64,000 bases of DNA from Pseudomonas marginalis. GTDB taxonomy: Bacteria; Pseudomonadota; Gammaproteobacteria; Pseudomonadales; Pseudomonadaceae. The translations under genes were made by a program, and so were the position numbers. Positions 26,361-34,652 of this stretch are shown piece by piece. Under the pieces are notes generated by a model. That model was given only the letters and a program-made list of their open reading frames with translations, was not told the origin of the DNA and did no database searches. Position 1 is the stretch's first letter. Each line of letters starts with the position of its first letter. The stretch spans positions 4,097,001-4,161,000 of the forward strand of contig NZ_JALJWV010000001.1 of assembly GCF_024169655.1 (NCBI RefSeq), written 5' to 3'.

Positions 26361-26556
26361 CATAGAGCTCCAGTCTACGAAAATGTCGGACCGAGCCATG
26401 GAGCTTTTAGAGGAACACAGGGACGTCCTCAACTAAACGTAGACGTTATGTATTTTCTCTTTCTCATCAAACCGAATAGACCGCGTTCAGCTTTTTGGCT
26501 GCCCTTGCCCCTCATCTGTCGCAACGTCCCGTCCAAGCCTATGCGAGGACAACACC

Positions 26557-27312
26557 ATGGCCGATCACTATCAACTCAATCTGGGTTCATTGCGCAGCAG
26601 CATCACCTTAACCCTGCATACCCACCATGCAGCCCGCATATGGCAGGGTCGGGCCGCACGTGAAGGCGTCCACTCGATCATGGGCATGGCCGGCTACATC
26701 AGTGTCACCAACCTGATCAAACAAGCCGCGGCCCAGGACGATCCCTATGCCGATTGGGCCATCGTGCAGCTCGAAGAAAAACTGATGCAGGCAAAGGCTG
26801 GGATGGGAGAACTGACCCAACAGCTGGACCGGATCAGACAGGACTTGCCGACTCAGATCGACATGGGGGACAACCTCAACATCCACCCCGTCACTTTGCC
26901 ATTGTACATTGGCAGTCAGCTGGGTTTTCTGGCGGTTTACCTGCTAACCGACTACGACACGCTGGTCCGCCATACCCTCTTGGCCCATCACACGGCTCTG
27001 ATCGGCCGAAGAGACATGGAAGCCTGGATCGACGACGGTGCCCACCTGTTACGCAGCCTGTTCGGTCAGGCGCAACGTTATCGACATGCCGGCATTACAC
27101 GCGATGATATGGCCGCAAATAATGCCCGCGCACTGGCGGCCGTGGAGAAGTATGGATTGCCCCCGATGGACATCCTTGAGGGTCATCGCCGTTCTCAGTT
27201 TGCGCCGCCGATCATTCGCCGTGGTGCTGTAGCAGTGGATGACGCTGACGCTTTGGCAGAGGTAGTGGACGGTCCGTCTGCGAGCGTAGATGAGTCGGAG
27301 GCTGATGCATGA
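26557..27312 (+). CDS. PFL_4669-family (TIGR03761) ICE protein
   Basis: A 251-residue soluble protein of unknown activity that is conserved in PAGI-2/ICEclc-type elements. It starts MADHYQLNLGSLRSSITL and contains a compact helical N-terminal part and a YIGSQLGFLAVYLLTDYDTL segment at about residue 120. The tail is acidic and Ala-rich. The gene follows a 220-bp gap, so this is likely the start of a new transcript with the DUF3158 and ssb genes. It overlaps the next gene by four bases. Confidence 0.85.
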   Translation: MADHYQLNLGSLRSSITLTLHTHHAARIWQGRAAREGVHSIMGMAGYISVTNLIKQAAAQDDPYADWAIVQLEEKLMQAKAGMGELTQQLDRIRQDLPTQIDMGDNLNIHPVTLPLYIGSQLGFLAVYLLTDYDTLVRHTLLAHHTALIGRRDMEAWIDDGAHLLRSLFGQAQRYRHAGITRDDMAANNARALAAVEKYGLPPMDILEGHRRSQFAPPIIRRGAVAVDDADALAEVVDGPSASVDESEADA

Positions 27313-27824
27313 ATCCCATGACCCCTATTCAACCAATGTCCTTCGAAGCGTTGACACCGGATGCCTATCGGCAGCTCGAACACGCTGCCTCCCTAAAAGG
27401 CCTTTTAAAACCTTTTAAGGGTAAGGGGGAGTTGGAGCACCTGGCGCAGGTGGCGAGGGAAATCGAGGCGCAGTTATGTCGCCTGATGGAGGCTGTCGTG
27501 CAGCAATCCGGGGAGCCGCCGTACTCGCTATTGAAGATACGATTGGTGCTGCAGAAGACCAGTGCGGGCAGCACCTTTTTGCGTTGGCGCACCCGTGATT
27601 TTTCTCGCATGGGTGTGGCGGTTTGGGAACGTCAGATCTCCAACAAAGCATTGCCGCAGATCGTACGAGAGGAATTGCACCGTTTCGAATGCGCGCGTAT
27701 CGCACTAAACCTTCAGATGAGTGTGGTGCATTCGCTCTACCGCCAGGCTACGACCTGCGCGATCAAAATGGCCAGCGCCGAACAACTGCTGCGCCAGTTC
27801 ACACCAGCAGTGGAGATATCATGA
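27309..27824 (+). CDS. DUF3158-family ICE protein
   Basis: A 171-residue basic helical protein, starting MNPMTPIQPMSFEALTPDAY, with LKPFKGKGELEHLAQVAREI and an RLVLQKTSAGSTFLRWR segment that looks nucleic-acid-binding. It lies directly upstream of ssb, the place where ICEclc encodes InrR, which affects integrase expression. I cannot prove that it is the same family from sequence alone, so I leave the symbol blank. Its stop overlaps the ssb start. Confidence 0.8.
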   Translation: MNPMTPIQPMSFEALTPDAYRQLEHAASLKGLLKPFKGKGELEHLAQVAREIEAQLCRLMEAVVQQSGEPPYSLLKIRLVLQKTSAGSTFLRWRTRDFSRMGVAVWERQISNKALPQIVREELHRFECARIALNLQMSVVHSLYRQATTCAIKMASAEQLLRQFTPAVEIS

Positions 27825-28294
27825 TGAGTACTTTTTTCGTCGGCGAAGGCAACATCGGCAGTGCGCCAGAGTTCCAAGAATTCGCCTCAGGCAATGACGA
27901 GCCACGGCGTTTACTGCGGCTGAATGTGTACTTCGACAACCCCGTACCACGCGAGGGCAGCTATGAAGATCGAGGCGGCTATTGGGCGCCGGTTGAGCTC
28001 TGGCACCGCGAGGCTGAACACTGGAGCACGCTGTACCAGAAAGGCATGCGCGTGCTCGTCGAAGGTCGTACGGTGCGCGATGAATGGGAGGACAGCGAAG
28101 ATAACGCGCGGGTGACCTTCAAGATCGAGGCCCGTCGCGTCGGCATCCTGCCTCACCGCGTGCACAGCGTAGTCATGCGGGAACGCTCCAGTGAACCGGC
28201 GGCATCGGCGACACCCGTCGGGCAAAACACAGAGCAAGCCAGTTCACCTGCGTCGAAATCCAGAAAGCGCAGAGGGCAACCAGCGACGGACTGA
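27821..28294 (+). CDS. ssb: Single-stranded DNA-binding protein
   Basis: This protein coats single-stranded DNA of the element during conjugation and replication. It has 157 residues. The OB-fold is readable: MSTFFVGEGNIGSAP, LLRLNVYFDNPV, WAPVELWHREAEHW and LYQKGMRVLVEGRTVRDEW. An unstructured tail is rich in Ser, Ala and Arg. ATG codons at 27821 and 27824 are both possible; GGAG lies five and eight bases upstream respectively. It lacks the acidic DDDIPF-type tip of chromosomal SSB, as is usual for ICE-encoded SSB. Confidence 0.93.
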   Translation: MMSTFFVGEGNIGSAPEFQEFASGNDEPRRLLRLNVYFDNPVPREGSYEDRGGYWAPVELWHREAEHWSTLYQKGMRVLVEGRTVRDEWEDSEDNARVTFKIEARRVGILPHRVHSVVMRERSSEPAASATPVGQNTEQASSPASKSRKRRGQPATD

Positions 28295-28487
28295 CAGACT
28301 TCAGGCATAAACATTGCGCCTTAGCGCGAGGTTGCTGAGCCGTTTTTACTCTCTGCTCGTGAATATGCACACTGTCGTCGGTGCGATGGGGTACAACCTC
28401 GTTCCATACCTGGCGGCCCTGACTGACTAATATGAGGATCCTTCGATTCAGGTTTCTCATATTCCTCACCTGCTGTTTCCAACAACG

Positions 28488-28512
28488 CTGCTCCGAACTC
28501 AATTCGGAGCAG
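28488..28512 (+). promoter_or_regulatory. Hairpin that can hide the topB ribosome binding site
   Basis: Perfect 10-bp inverted repeat CTGCTCCGAA (28488-28497) and TTCGGAGCAG (28503-28512) with a 5-base loop, ending four bases before the topB ATG at 28517. The right arm contains GGAG (28507-28510), the only good Shine-Dalgarno sequence for topB. If the hairpin folds in the mRNA, translation should be blocked. Confidence 0.65.
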
Positions 28513-28516
28513 TTCT

Positions 28517-30484
28517 ATGCGCCTCTTCCTCTGCGAGAAACCGTCCCAAGGTCGTGACATCGCCAAGGTTCTCGGAGCCAGCCGGCGCAGCGATGGCTGC
28601 CTGATCGGACCCGAGACAACCGTCACCTGGTGTATCGGCCACCTGCTGGAGACAGCACCGCCTGAAGCTTATGGTGAACAATTCAAGAGTTGGTCGTTGG
28701 ATCACCTACCGATCATTCCCCCGCAGTGGCAGGTAGAGGTCAAACCCAAGACTGCGGCACAGTTCAAAGTCATCAAGCGCCTGCTCAGTGAAGCGGCCAC
28801 CGTCGTCATCGCCACCGACGCCGATCGCGAAGGTGAAATGATTGCCCGAGAATTGCTGGAGCTCTGCAAGTATCGAGGCCCTGTTCAGCGCCTCTGGCTG
28901 TCCGCACTCAACGAGGCGTCGATTCGCAGGGCACTGTCCTCGCTGAAGTCTGGTCAGGAGACCTTCCCGCTCTACCACTCCGCCCTCGCCCGTAGCCGCG
29001 CCGACTGGCTGATCGGCATGAACCTGAGTCGTTTGTTTACCCTTCTTGGTCGGCGGGCGGGCTACGACGGTGTACTGTCGGTTGGACGCGTCCAGACACC
29101 CACTTTACGTCTGGTGGTCGATCGGGATCGTGCGATTGCCAGCTTCGTCTCGGTGCCCTACTGGGAAGTGGAGGTGCACCTGTCCTCCATGGGGCAACCA
29201 TTTATCGCGTCGTGGTTACCACCCAGCTTAGGACAAGATGAAGCCGGTCGTTGCCTGCAGCAGACGCTTGCCCGTCAGGCAGTCCAAACAATTATTGACG
29301 GTTGCGCCGCCACAGTTCTCTCATTGCAGACTGAGCATTTCCGCGAAGCGCCGCCCCTGCCCTTCGACCTGAGCACCCTGCAGGAGATCTGCTCGCGCAA
29401 GCTGGGACTCGGCGTTCAGGAAACCCTGAACATCGCCCAAGCCCTGTATGAAACCCACAAAGCCACCACCTACCCGCGCAGCGATTGCCGCTATTTGCCA
29501 GCGAGTATGTTCGACGAAGTACCCGCGGTATTCGATGCCCTGCTCAAAACGGATCCCGCACTGCGGCACGCACTCGGAAGCCTCGATCGATCACTGCGCT
29601 CACGGGTATGGAACGATGACAAGGTCACCGCGCACCACGGCATCATCCCCACCACCGAGTCGGCCAACCTTGCGCGGATGTCTGAACAAGAGCGCCAAGT
29701 CTACGAACTGATCCGTAGCCACTACCTCGCGCAATTTCTTCCGCACCATGAGTTTGATCGGACCCAGGTCGAACTGGAGTGTGGCCCAGAGCGATTGACC
29801 GCTGTTGGCAAACAGATCCTGGTTCAGGGCTGGAAAGGCTTGCTCTACGAGAACACCGAGGAGGATGAGCCCAATCACAAGTCCCAGGTCTTACCCGTCT
29901 TGCAACAGGGTACGCAGTGCGCAGTGGACGACGTCGAACTCAAGTCCATGCACACCGCCGCCCCCAAACCTCTCACTGAGGGCGATCTGATCAAGGCGAT
30001 GAAAAATGTGGCTAAGCTGGTCAACGATCCACGCCTGAAACAGAAACTTCGGGACACCACCGGTATCGGTACCGAAGCCACGCGAGCCAGCATCATCAAG
30101 GGGTTGATTGATCGCGGTTATTTGCTGAAGAAAAAACGCGCCTTAATGGCCTCGGCGGCTGCCCATACCCTGATCGAAGCGGTACCAATAGCGGTTGCAG
30201 ATCCGGGTATGACCGCGATCTGGGAACAGGCTCTGGACGAAATCGAAGCGGGACGTCTGACCCTGGATGCATTCGTCGCCAAGCAGGCAAACTGGATAGC
30301 GCAACTGGTCGCACACTGCGGATCACTGACTTTAGCCATGCCTGTCGAAGCCAGCCCGGCCTGCCCCATTTGCAACGCCTCAATGCTCAAGCGAAAGGGG
30401 AAATCAGGGCCGTTCTGGTCATGCTCCCACTACCCAGACTGCAAGGGCACTGCCCCGTTCAAAAAAGATACGCCTCGCCCATAA
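28517..30484 (+). CDS. topB: Type IA DNA topoisomerase (topoisomerase III-like)
   Basis: This enzyme relaxes or decatenates DNA, probably during replication or transfer of the element. The 655-residue protein has the N-terminal TOPRIM domain (MRLFLCEKPSQGRDIAKVLG, later TDADREGEMIA with the metal-binding acidic residues). VGRVQTPTLRLVVDRD and the catalytic tyrosine region TTYPRSDCRYLP follow. A C-terminal zinc ribbon CPIC and CSHYPDC closes the chain. Length matches TopB of plasmids and ICEs. The start lies within a few bases of a hairpin that contains its Shine-Dalgarno sequence. Confidence 0.95.
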   Translation: MRLFLCEKPSQGRDIAKVLGASRRSDGCLIGPETTVTWCIGHLLETAPPEAYGEQFKSWSLDHLPIIPPQWQVEVKPKTAAQFKVIKRLLSEAATVVIATDADREGEMIARELLELCKYRGPVQRLWLSALNEASIRRALSSLKSGQETFPLYHSALARSRADWLIGMNLSRLFTLLGRRAGYDGVLSVGRVQTPTLRLVVDRDRAIASFVSVPYWEVEVHLSSMGQPFIASWLPPSLGQDEAGRCLQQTLARQAVQTIIDGCAATVLSLQTEHFREAPPLPFDLSTLQEICSRKLGLGVQETLNIAQALYETHKATTYPRSDCRYLPASMFDEVPAVFDALLKTDPALRHALGSLDRSLRSRVWNDDKVTAHHGIIPTTESANLARMSEQERQVYELIRSHYLAQFLPHHEFDRTQVELECGPERLTAVGKQILVQGWKGLLYENTEEDEPNHKSQVLPVLQQGTQCAVDDVELKSMHTAAPKPLTEGDLIKAMKNVAKLVNDPRLKQKLRDTTGIGTEATRASIIKGLIDRGYLLKKKRALMASAAAHTLIEAVPIAVADPGMTAIWEQALDEIEAGRLTLDAFVAKQANWIAQLVAHCGSLTLAMPVEASPACPICNASMLKRKGKSGPFWSCSHYPDCKGTAPFKKDTPRP

Positions 30485-30528
30485 CGCGCCATTGGAGATC
30501 AACATAAGCATTGGGGTCAATGTAATGG

Positions 30529-30792
30529 TCAGTGCATCATCAACGGTGACTGATCCCTCTCTAAGTCGATTAAGGGTTGTCCGATTTCACGGGCCAGGGC
30601 GATGCCTGTCGAAATCCATATCTGCCCCAGTTCGTTGAACGCTTTCAGGTGATCAGGATTTTCGTTGAGCCAATGAACAAGGCTGTCGAAGTGTTCGGGG
30701 TTATCCGGGCAATCATGGATCTTGATGAACAGCTCCAGTGTTCGATCCCAGATCTGATCCATGACGTTCTCGCTCTTCTCTTCCATGCTCAA
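30529..30792 (-). CDS. Small protein resembling the FecR N-terminal domain
   Basis: An 87-residue protein on the strand opposite to its neighbours. The stretch LVHWLNENPDHLKAFNELGQIW looks like the N-terminal (DUF4880) helical domain of FecR-type anti-sigma regulators, which has W-x3-NP-x-H-x4-F. No membrane segment or FecR main domain follows, so it is a domain-only protein. It could modulate a regulator of the element, but no partner sigma factor is nearby. The ATG at 30792 is followed by a second ATG two codons later. Confidence 0.6.
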   Translation of the reverse strand: MSMEEKSENVMDQIWDRTLELFIKIHDCPDNPEHFDSLVHWLNENPDHLKAFNELGQIWISTGIALAREIGQPLIDLERDQSPLMMH

Positions 30793-30995
30793 CCGTTCCT
30801 CAGCTTGGCCCTTTCAGACCGCTCATTCTCACTGACCACCTCGGACTCTGATTCCTGGAGGAATAGAAGCCACGTCGCATTACACAGCGATTTCAGCCAA
30901 TATAACAACCTAATAAGTCGATACTCAACCGTTAAGGATGTTCATGTCAACGGGTCTTTGCTCAACCATTCGGGTTGAACTGGAGAACTCATCAC

Positions 30996-31337
30996 TTGGC
31001 ACATAAACATCCAACCCAAGCCCAAATCGGGCGCATGATCGCGAAGCACCGCAGCGAGCGTAATCTGACTCAGGAAGAGGTGGCTGAACGCTTGGGGATC
31101 GGCAGCGAAGCTGTATCGCGTTTAGAGCGAGGTGTGGTGGAGCTTTCCGTGGTCAAGCTGATGCAACTGGCGGATGTCTTCGACTGCCGGATGGATGAAC
31201 TGCTGACGGCGTCGAGCAATCGCCCCAATGACCAGGGCCAGATGATCGCGGGTCTGCTGAACGGTCTGAAAGAAAGCGACCGTGCCTTTATCTTGGCAAC
31301 CGTCGAACAATTAGTCGCTCATCTCGCCAACAAGTGA
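30996..31337 (+). CDS. XRE-family helix-turn-helix regulator
   Basis: A 113-residue Cro/C1-type DNA-binding protein. The HTH is clear: IGRMIAKHRSERNLTQEEVA, then ERLGIGSEAVSRLERG, followed by the helical ELSVVKLMQLADVFDCRMDEL. A short C-terminal helical part may dimerise (MIAGLLNGLKESDRAFILAT). I choose the TTG at 30996 because GGAG precedes it by ten bases; a TTG at 30975 would add seven residues without a ribosome binding site. It sits next to the structured non-coding stretch and may regulate it or the downstream replication genes. Confidence 0.82.
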   Translation: MAHKHPTQAQIGRMIAKHRSERNLTQEEVAERLGIGSEAVSRLERGVVELSVVKLMQLADVFDCRMDELLTASSNRPNDQGQMIAGLLNGLKESDRAFILATVEQLVAHLANK

Positions 31338-32241
31338 GTTCATTCACTCGCATCCGATACCGGGGTCTTTGAGGCGGCGCACTCTGCCTTGACGTCGTCC
31401 CACCCTCTCTGCTGTAGTGCCTCAGGATCATCGCCAACGGCGACCCAAGACCGATTCGCTCCGGGCAGCTCGGTCAGACTCTTAGAGTTCGGAGCCTTCT
31501 CCTCTGCGGGATTTCGTTCCCGTTTTGTGCTCGACCTGATCGTGGTGGCGGATGACCAGTGTTGCCTCTACAAGGCAACAGCGGCCATCCGCCTCGGCGA
31601 TCGTATTCAGTCCCGGAGCCCCCCGGGGAAACACGGGGCACCCTTTGTGCGCGGATGCGTGCCAGCATGTTCCGACCCAGGCCACGACAAGGGTCGGTTG
31701 ACGAATCAAGGCGCAGTTAAACCAAGCTTTGCGAGGAGCTTTTCGACTGCGTATGACCGTCAAAGGTGGCTTTTCTATTCCTCGCCTGGTGACCCACCAG
31801 GCCAGCTCTTCTTTTTCTCATTCCAGTGACTGCCACCGTATTCCGGCCATAAAAAATCGGGTTGCAGCGTCTTGACGCTCCCCTGTGACAGGCTTATACA
31901 AAGGGCGTGGTTCGCTGTCGTTGACAGCCCAGCCCAGGTAGCTTGAACCTTCAAGGCTACGCCACGTTCGTGGTGGTTTACCCAAGTGCGATCAGCGTTC
32001 GGAAGCTCGCGCGGTTACCGCTTCAGCGGTGATGAATGCCCACTACCCCATGCCTGCGGATCACCACCGCGGACGTTTCTCTGCTGCACCGCTATTCCCC
32101 CAGACGCATCGTTCTGCTCGTCATCGGCTTGCCGGTGGCGAGTCGTTCATCGCTCGCCTTCACCTTACCCACCCTGACGGGGGCTCACTTCCCCGTTAGG
32201 GCTTGTGCGTCGCCGTTTTCCCTTGAAGCAGGAGAACCACC
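31338..32241 (+). ncRNA. 0.9-kb structured non-coding leader upstream of the STY4534/DUF3577 gene
   Basis: No convincing gene is present here, but many stable hairpins are. They are a two-part stem GGCGGATG/CATCCGCC enclosing TGTTGCCT/AGGCAACA (31547-31593), CCGACCC/GGGTCGG (31672-31697), GCCTGGTG/CACCAGGC (31784-31802) followed by a T-rich tract, GTAGC-TTGAA/TTCAA-GCTAC (31938-31960), CCACG/CGTGG (31962-31973) and CCCTGACGGGG/CCCCGTTAGGG (32172-32201). This fits a long 5' leader, one or more small RNAs, or a single-strand origin. Candidate RNA motifs named after DUF3577 have been described upstream of genes of this type; a match here is likely but not tested. Confidence 0.6.
31784..31815 (+). 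terminator. Terminator-like hairpin inside the non-coding stretch
   Basis: Perfect 8-bp stem GCCTGGTG (31784-31791) and CACCAGGC (31795-31802), loop ACC, followed by CAGCTCTTCTTTTTCTC. It could end a small RNA made from the upstream half of this region, or end read-through from the XRE gene. Confidence 0.55.
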
Positions 32242-32823
32242 ATGGCCCACGCCAACCACTCCCAAGAAGCGACCACTTACTTCAATCTGCACACCGCCGG
32301 TATCGGCTACCTCAACCGTGTTCGTGAAGTCCAAGTCCGCCGCGGCCAGCCGTTCATGGCCTGCGATATCGCCGCCCTGCACGGTGCCACCGACGCGGTG
32401 GAGTACACCCGCTTCGACTGCAAAGTCGCTGGGGGTGAAGCTGAACGCTTGATTCGTCTCTATATGGACGCCGTCAAGGCCGAGAAAAAAGTCTTGCTGT
32501 CGTTCCGTATTGGCGACCTGTGGATCGATCCGTTTCTCTACGAGAAAGGCGAGAAACAAGGTCAACCAGGCGCCAGTCTGAAAGGTCGTTTGCTGTTCAT
32601 CGACTGGATCAAGGTCGACGGCACATTCGAGTACAAAGCGCCCGCCAGGCAGGAAGCAACAGCACCTGCTGAGCAAGCGCCCACCAGTGAGTCATCCCCA
32701 TCATCGGCTGATGCCGAAGTTGAGGAGGCCGAAAACCCAATAGAAACTCGGGTCGAACCTGAATCTCCACCCACTCCGCGCGCGGCCCGCCGTGATGCCA
32801 CCCGTACCGTTCAGTCCGCCTGA
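32242..32823 (+). CDS. STY4534-like (DUF3577) ICE protein
   Basis: A 193-residue protein of the STY4534 family, found in the replication and maintenance part of SPI-7/PAGI-2-like elements. The conserved first 135 residues include YFNLHTAGIGYLNRVREVQ, RRGQPFMACDIAALHGATD and SFRIGDLWIDPFLYEKGEK. These suggest a single OB-like beta fold that may bind nucleic acid. The tail is acidic and low in complexity. The start is supported by CAGGAG ten bases upstream, after a long structured leader. Confidence 0.85.
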   Translation: MAHANHSQEATTYFNLHTAGIGYLNRVREVQVRRGQPFMACDIAALHGATDAVEYTRFDCKVAGGEAERLIRLYMDAVKAEKKVLLSFRIGDLWIDPFLYEKGEKQGQPGASLKGRLLFIDWIKVDGTFEYKAPARQEATAPAEQAPTSESSPSSADAEVEEAENPIETRVEPESPPTPRAARRDATRTVQSA

Positions 32824-32847
32824 ATAGTCCACGATGTTCCACATCAA

Positions 32848-32865
32848 GGCGCTCCCTCGAGCGCC
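32848..32865 (+). terminator. Intrinsic terminator
   Basis: GGCGCTC (32848-32854), loop CCTC, GAGCGCC (32859-32865), then TTTTCTTC. It lies between the STY4534-like gene and the small cysteine-rich gene that starts at 32895. Transcription of the latter must read through it or start after it. Confidence 0.75.
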
Positions 32866-32894
32866 TTTTCTTCAATCCGCACAGGAGAACCGAC

Positions 32895-33152
32895 ATGGAA
32901 TCCTTCTGGCTATGCGACGACTGCCTGTTCGCTGCGGCTTACGAGGACTACAGCACGTTATCGCTCTACTACACGACGGATGAAATCGAGAAACGCATCG
33001 CCGATATCCATCGTGGACTGGTTCGCTTAATGCCCATCAGTGCCGACTTCGATCCCGAAACCGGCTGGGGCATAAAAGCCTTTTCCCCATTGCCCTGCGA
33101 CGGTTGTGGCTCACCCCTACACGGTCAACGTCACCGATTCACCCGGCTGTAA
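32895..33152 (+). CDS. Small cysteine-rich hypothetical ICE protein
   Basis: An 85-residue protein of unknown function. CDDC near the start (residues about 7-10) and CDGCGSPLHGQRH near the end could bind one zinc ion. The middle contains a YDYSTLSLYYTTDEIEKRI-like helical segment. It is preceded by AGGAG and by a terminator hairpin about 30 bases upstream. It keeps its position in related elements between the STY4534-like and radC genes. Confidence 0.7.
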   Translation: MESFWLCDDCLFAAAYEDYSTLSLYYTTDEIEKRIADIHRGLVRLMPISADFDPETGWGIKAFSPLPCDGCGSPLHGQRHRFTRL

Positions 33153-33190
33153 ACAGCGCGTCATCGGCTAATGCCCGCGACTCTATTTCC

Positions 33191-33246
33191 ACCTCGGGGA
33201 CACCACTCCCCTCGGGCGTGTACCCCTGATTGTTCCCTTCGGAGGT
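33191..33246 (+). promoter_or_regulatory. Possible Shine-Dalgarno-masking leader before radC
   Basis: ACCTC (33191-33195) can pair with GAGGT (33242-33246), which is the ribosome binding site of the radC-like gene starting at 33253. The intervening bases contain GGGG and CCCC runs that can form an inner stem. Candidate RNA motifs have been described upstream of radC genes; whether this is one would need a covariance model search. Confidence 0.4.
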
Positions 33247-33252
33247 ACCACC

Positions 33253-33747
33253 ATGAACACCCAATTCACACTGATTGAAACCTCGGATTTCGATGCTGAT
33301 CGAATCAGCCAAGAAAACCAGGTGATCGACGAGGCACTGCATATTCTGGATCGTCGGCTGTTCGCCCGCGGCCCTAACCTGACGTCACCTGGCGCCGTGG
33401 CCTCATACCTAAAACTGCATCTTGTGCAACAAGAGCATGAAGTCTTCGGTGTGATTTTTCTCGATGCCCAGCACCGCGTGCTGGCATTCGAAGTCCTCTT
33501 TCACGGCAGCATTGATGGCGCCAGCGTTTACCCCCGCCAAGTCGTTAAGCGCTCTCTCGCGCATAACGCTGCAGCCGCCATTTTTGTGCACAACCACCCC
33601 TCAGGGTGTACGGAACCCAGCCAGGCGGATCGCATCTTGACCGCACGGTTGAAAGAGGCCTTGGCCTTGATCGAAGTGCGCGTACTGGATCACTTCATCG
33701 TGGGTGAAGGTCGTCCGCTCTCACTTGCCGAATACGGCTGGCTTTAA
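33253..33747 (+). CDS. radC: RadC-like JAB/MPN-domain protein
   Basis: A 164-residue protein with the MPN/JAMM fold. The metal-binding motif is present as HNHPSGCTEPSQAD, with a Glu upstream (FEVLFHG). Relatives are called RadC but have no proven repair role; in mobile elements they often lie near antirestriction and replication genes. The protein lacks the N-terminal HhH part of chromosomal RadC, as is usual for mobile-element copies. Its start has a strong GGAGG site that may be masked by an upstream pairing. Confidence 0.92.
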   Translation: MNTQFTLIETSDFDADRISQENQVIDEALHILDRRLFARGPNLTSPGAVASYLKLHLVQQEHEVFGVIFLDAQHRVLAFEVLFHGSIDGASVYPRQVVKRSLAHNAAAAIFVHNHPSGCTEPSQADRILTARLKEALALIEVRVLDHFIVGEGRPLSLAEYGWL

Positions 33748-33754
33748 CCCTCAC

Positions 33755-33772
33755 AGGCGCCTACGGGCGCCT
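33755..33772 (+). terminator. Hairpin between radC and the next gene
   Basis: AGGCGCC (33755-33761), loop TACG, GGCGCCT (33766-33772), then TGTTCATT. It lies 28 bases before the ATG at 33800 and is a weak terminator or attenuator. Confidence 0.55.
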
Positions 33773-33799
33773 TGTTCATTTCCATTCTGGAGCACCCTC

Positions 33800-34546
33800 A
33801 TGAACCTCACACACCAAGCCCCAGCACTGCTAACGGCCTCAAACCCATTTGCTCGCGGTTACGACAACTTGCATATCGAACGGCGGCTACTGATCACCTA
33901 CGAAAACGACTGCCCTCCCTGCTTTCGACCTGTGCACGACTCACAGGCCCATCTGTCCGACGATGAGTTGCAGCTGTTCCCCTGCCTGTTCAATGACGAT
34001 TTCGCCTTGATCAGCGAAGGCCAATCCATTCCTGAAGAGTTGGATGAACGCTGCCAGTCCACCGGACTGGTGCGCCAAGTGATCTACGCCGTGATGGGCG
34101 AGATGTTCAACGAGCAGCATCACGTCGGCGATCTGTACTCCCTGGAAGAAGCCCAAGCCATGGTCCATCGCTTGCGCTTCGAAACGGGACACTACAGTCG
34201 AGCCTGGGAGATCAGTACCGCACACCTTCCTGAAGAAGCGATGTTCTATCTGGAAGGGTGGGTCAGTCACTCCGCTCCGAGGCAAACCGGTCTTTTGTTC
34301 GAACTTTTCGCGTTGCCGGATTGCTGCGGCATCGGTTGCAAGTTGATCGGCACACCATGGACGGACGAGAACTTGCTGAACATTGAGGGCAAACGTTATT
34401 CAAGCTTGAGACAAGAGCAACTCGACGCCGGCACACCGGAAGCCCTGGTCACGGTGTTATACCTGGCGGCATTGGCGGATGTGCGATTGTTGATCTTCGA
34501 CCCCGACGCCACCGTCTTGGATGGACTCGCCATTTTTGATGAGTAA
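33800..34546 (+). CDS. ICE-associated hypothetical protein
   Basis: I do not recognise a named activity. The 248-residue acidic soluble protein starts MNLTHQAPALLTASNPFARG. It has ENDCPPCFRPVHDSQAHLSD near residue 35, a helical centre (RQVIYAVMGEMFNEQHHVGD) and a C-terminal beta-rich part ending LLIFDPDATVLDGLAIFDE. The start at 33800 follows CTGGAG; the longer frame from 33704 overlaps radC. It closes the maintenance block before a strong terminator. Confidence 0.75.
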   Translation: MNLTHQAPALLTASNPFARGYDNLHIERRLLITYENDCPPCFRPVHDSQAHLSDDELQLFPCLFNDDFALISEGQSIPEELDERCQSTGLVRQVIYAVMGEMFNEQHHVGDLYSLEEAQAMVHRLRFETGHYSRAWEISTAHLPEEAMFYLEGWVSHSAPRQTGLLFELFALPDCCGIGCKLIGTPWTDENLLNIEGKRYSSLRQEQLDAGTPEALVTVLYLAALADVRLLIFDPDATVLDGLAIFDE

Positions 34547-34608
34547 CAACGCGTTCTGCTTTAACACGACCCGCTTTGAATCAACTTTCTCACTGAATCG
34601 CTCCTTCA

Positions 34609-34650
34609 CCTCATGTCAGGTTCTGCACTGAATCTGACATGAGGTTTTTT
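34609..34650 (+). terminator. Strong terminator that also carries the ribosome binding site of the next gene
   Basis: CCTCATGTCAG (34609-34619) and CTGACATGAGG (34634-34644), an 11-bp perfect stem with a 14-base loop, followed by TTTTTT (34645-34650). The next gene starts at 34653, only two bases after the T-run. The right arm's GAGG is the only candidate Shine-Dalgarno sequence for it. Confidence 0.8.
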
Positions 34651-34652
34651 CC

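Noticed and set aside
31389..31829. 146-codon plus-strand frame in the non-coding stretch
   Set aside because: No ribosome binding site, no family features, and it crosses several perfect hairpins; an RNA explanation fits better.
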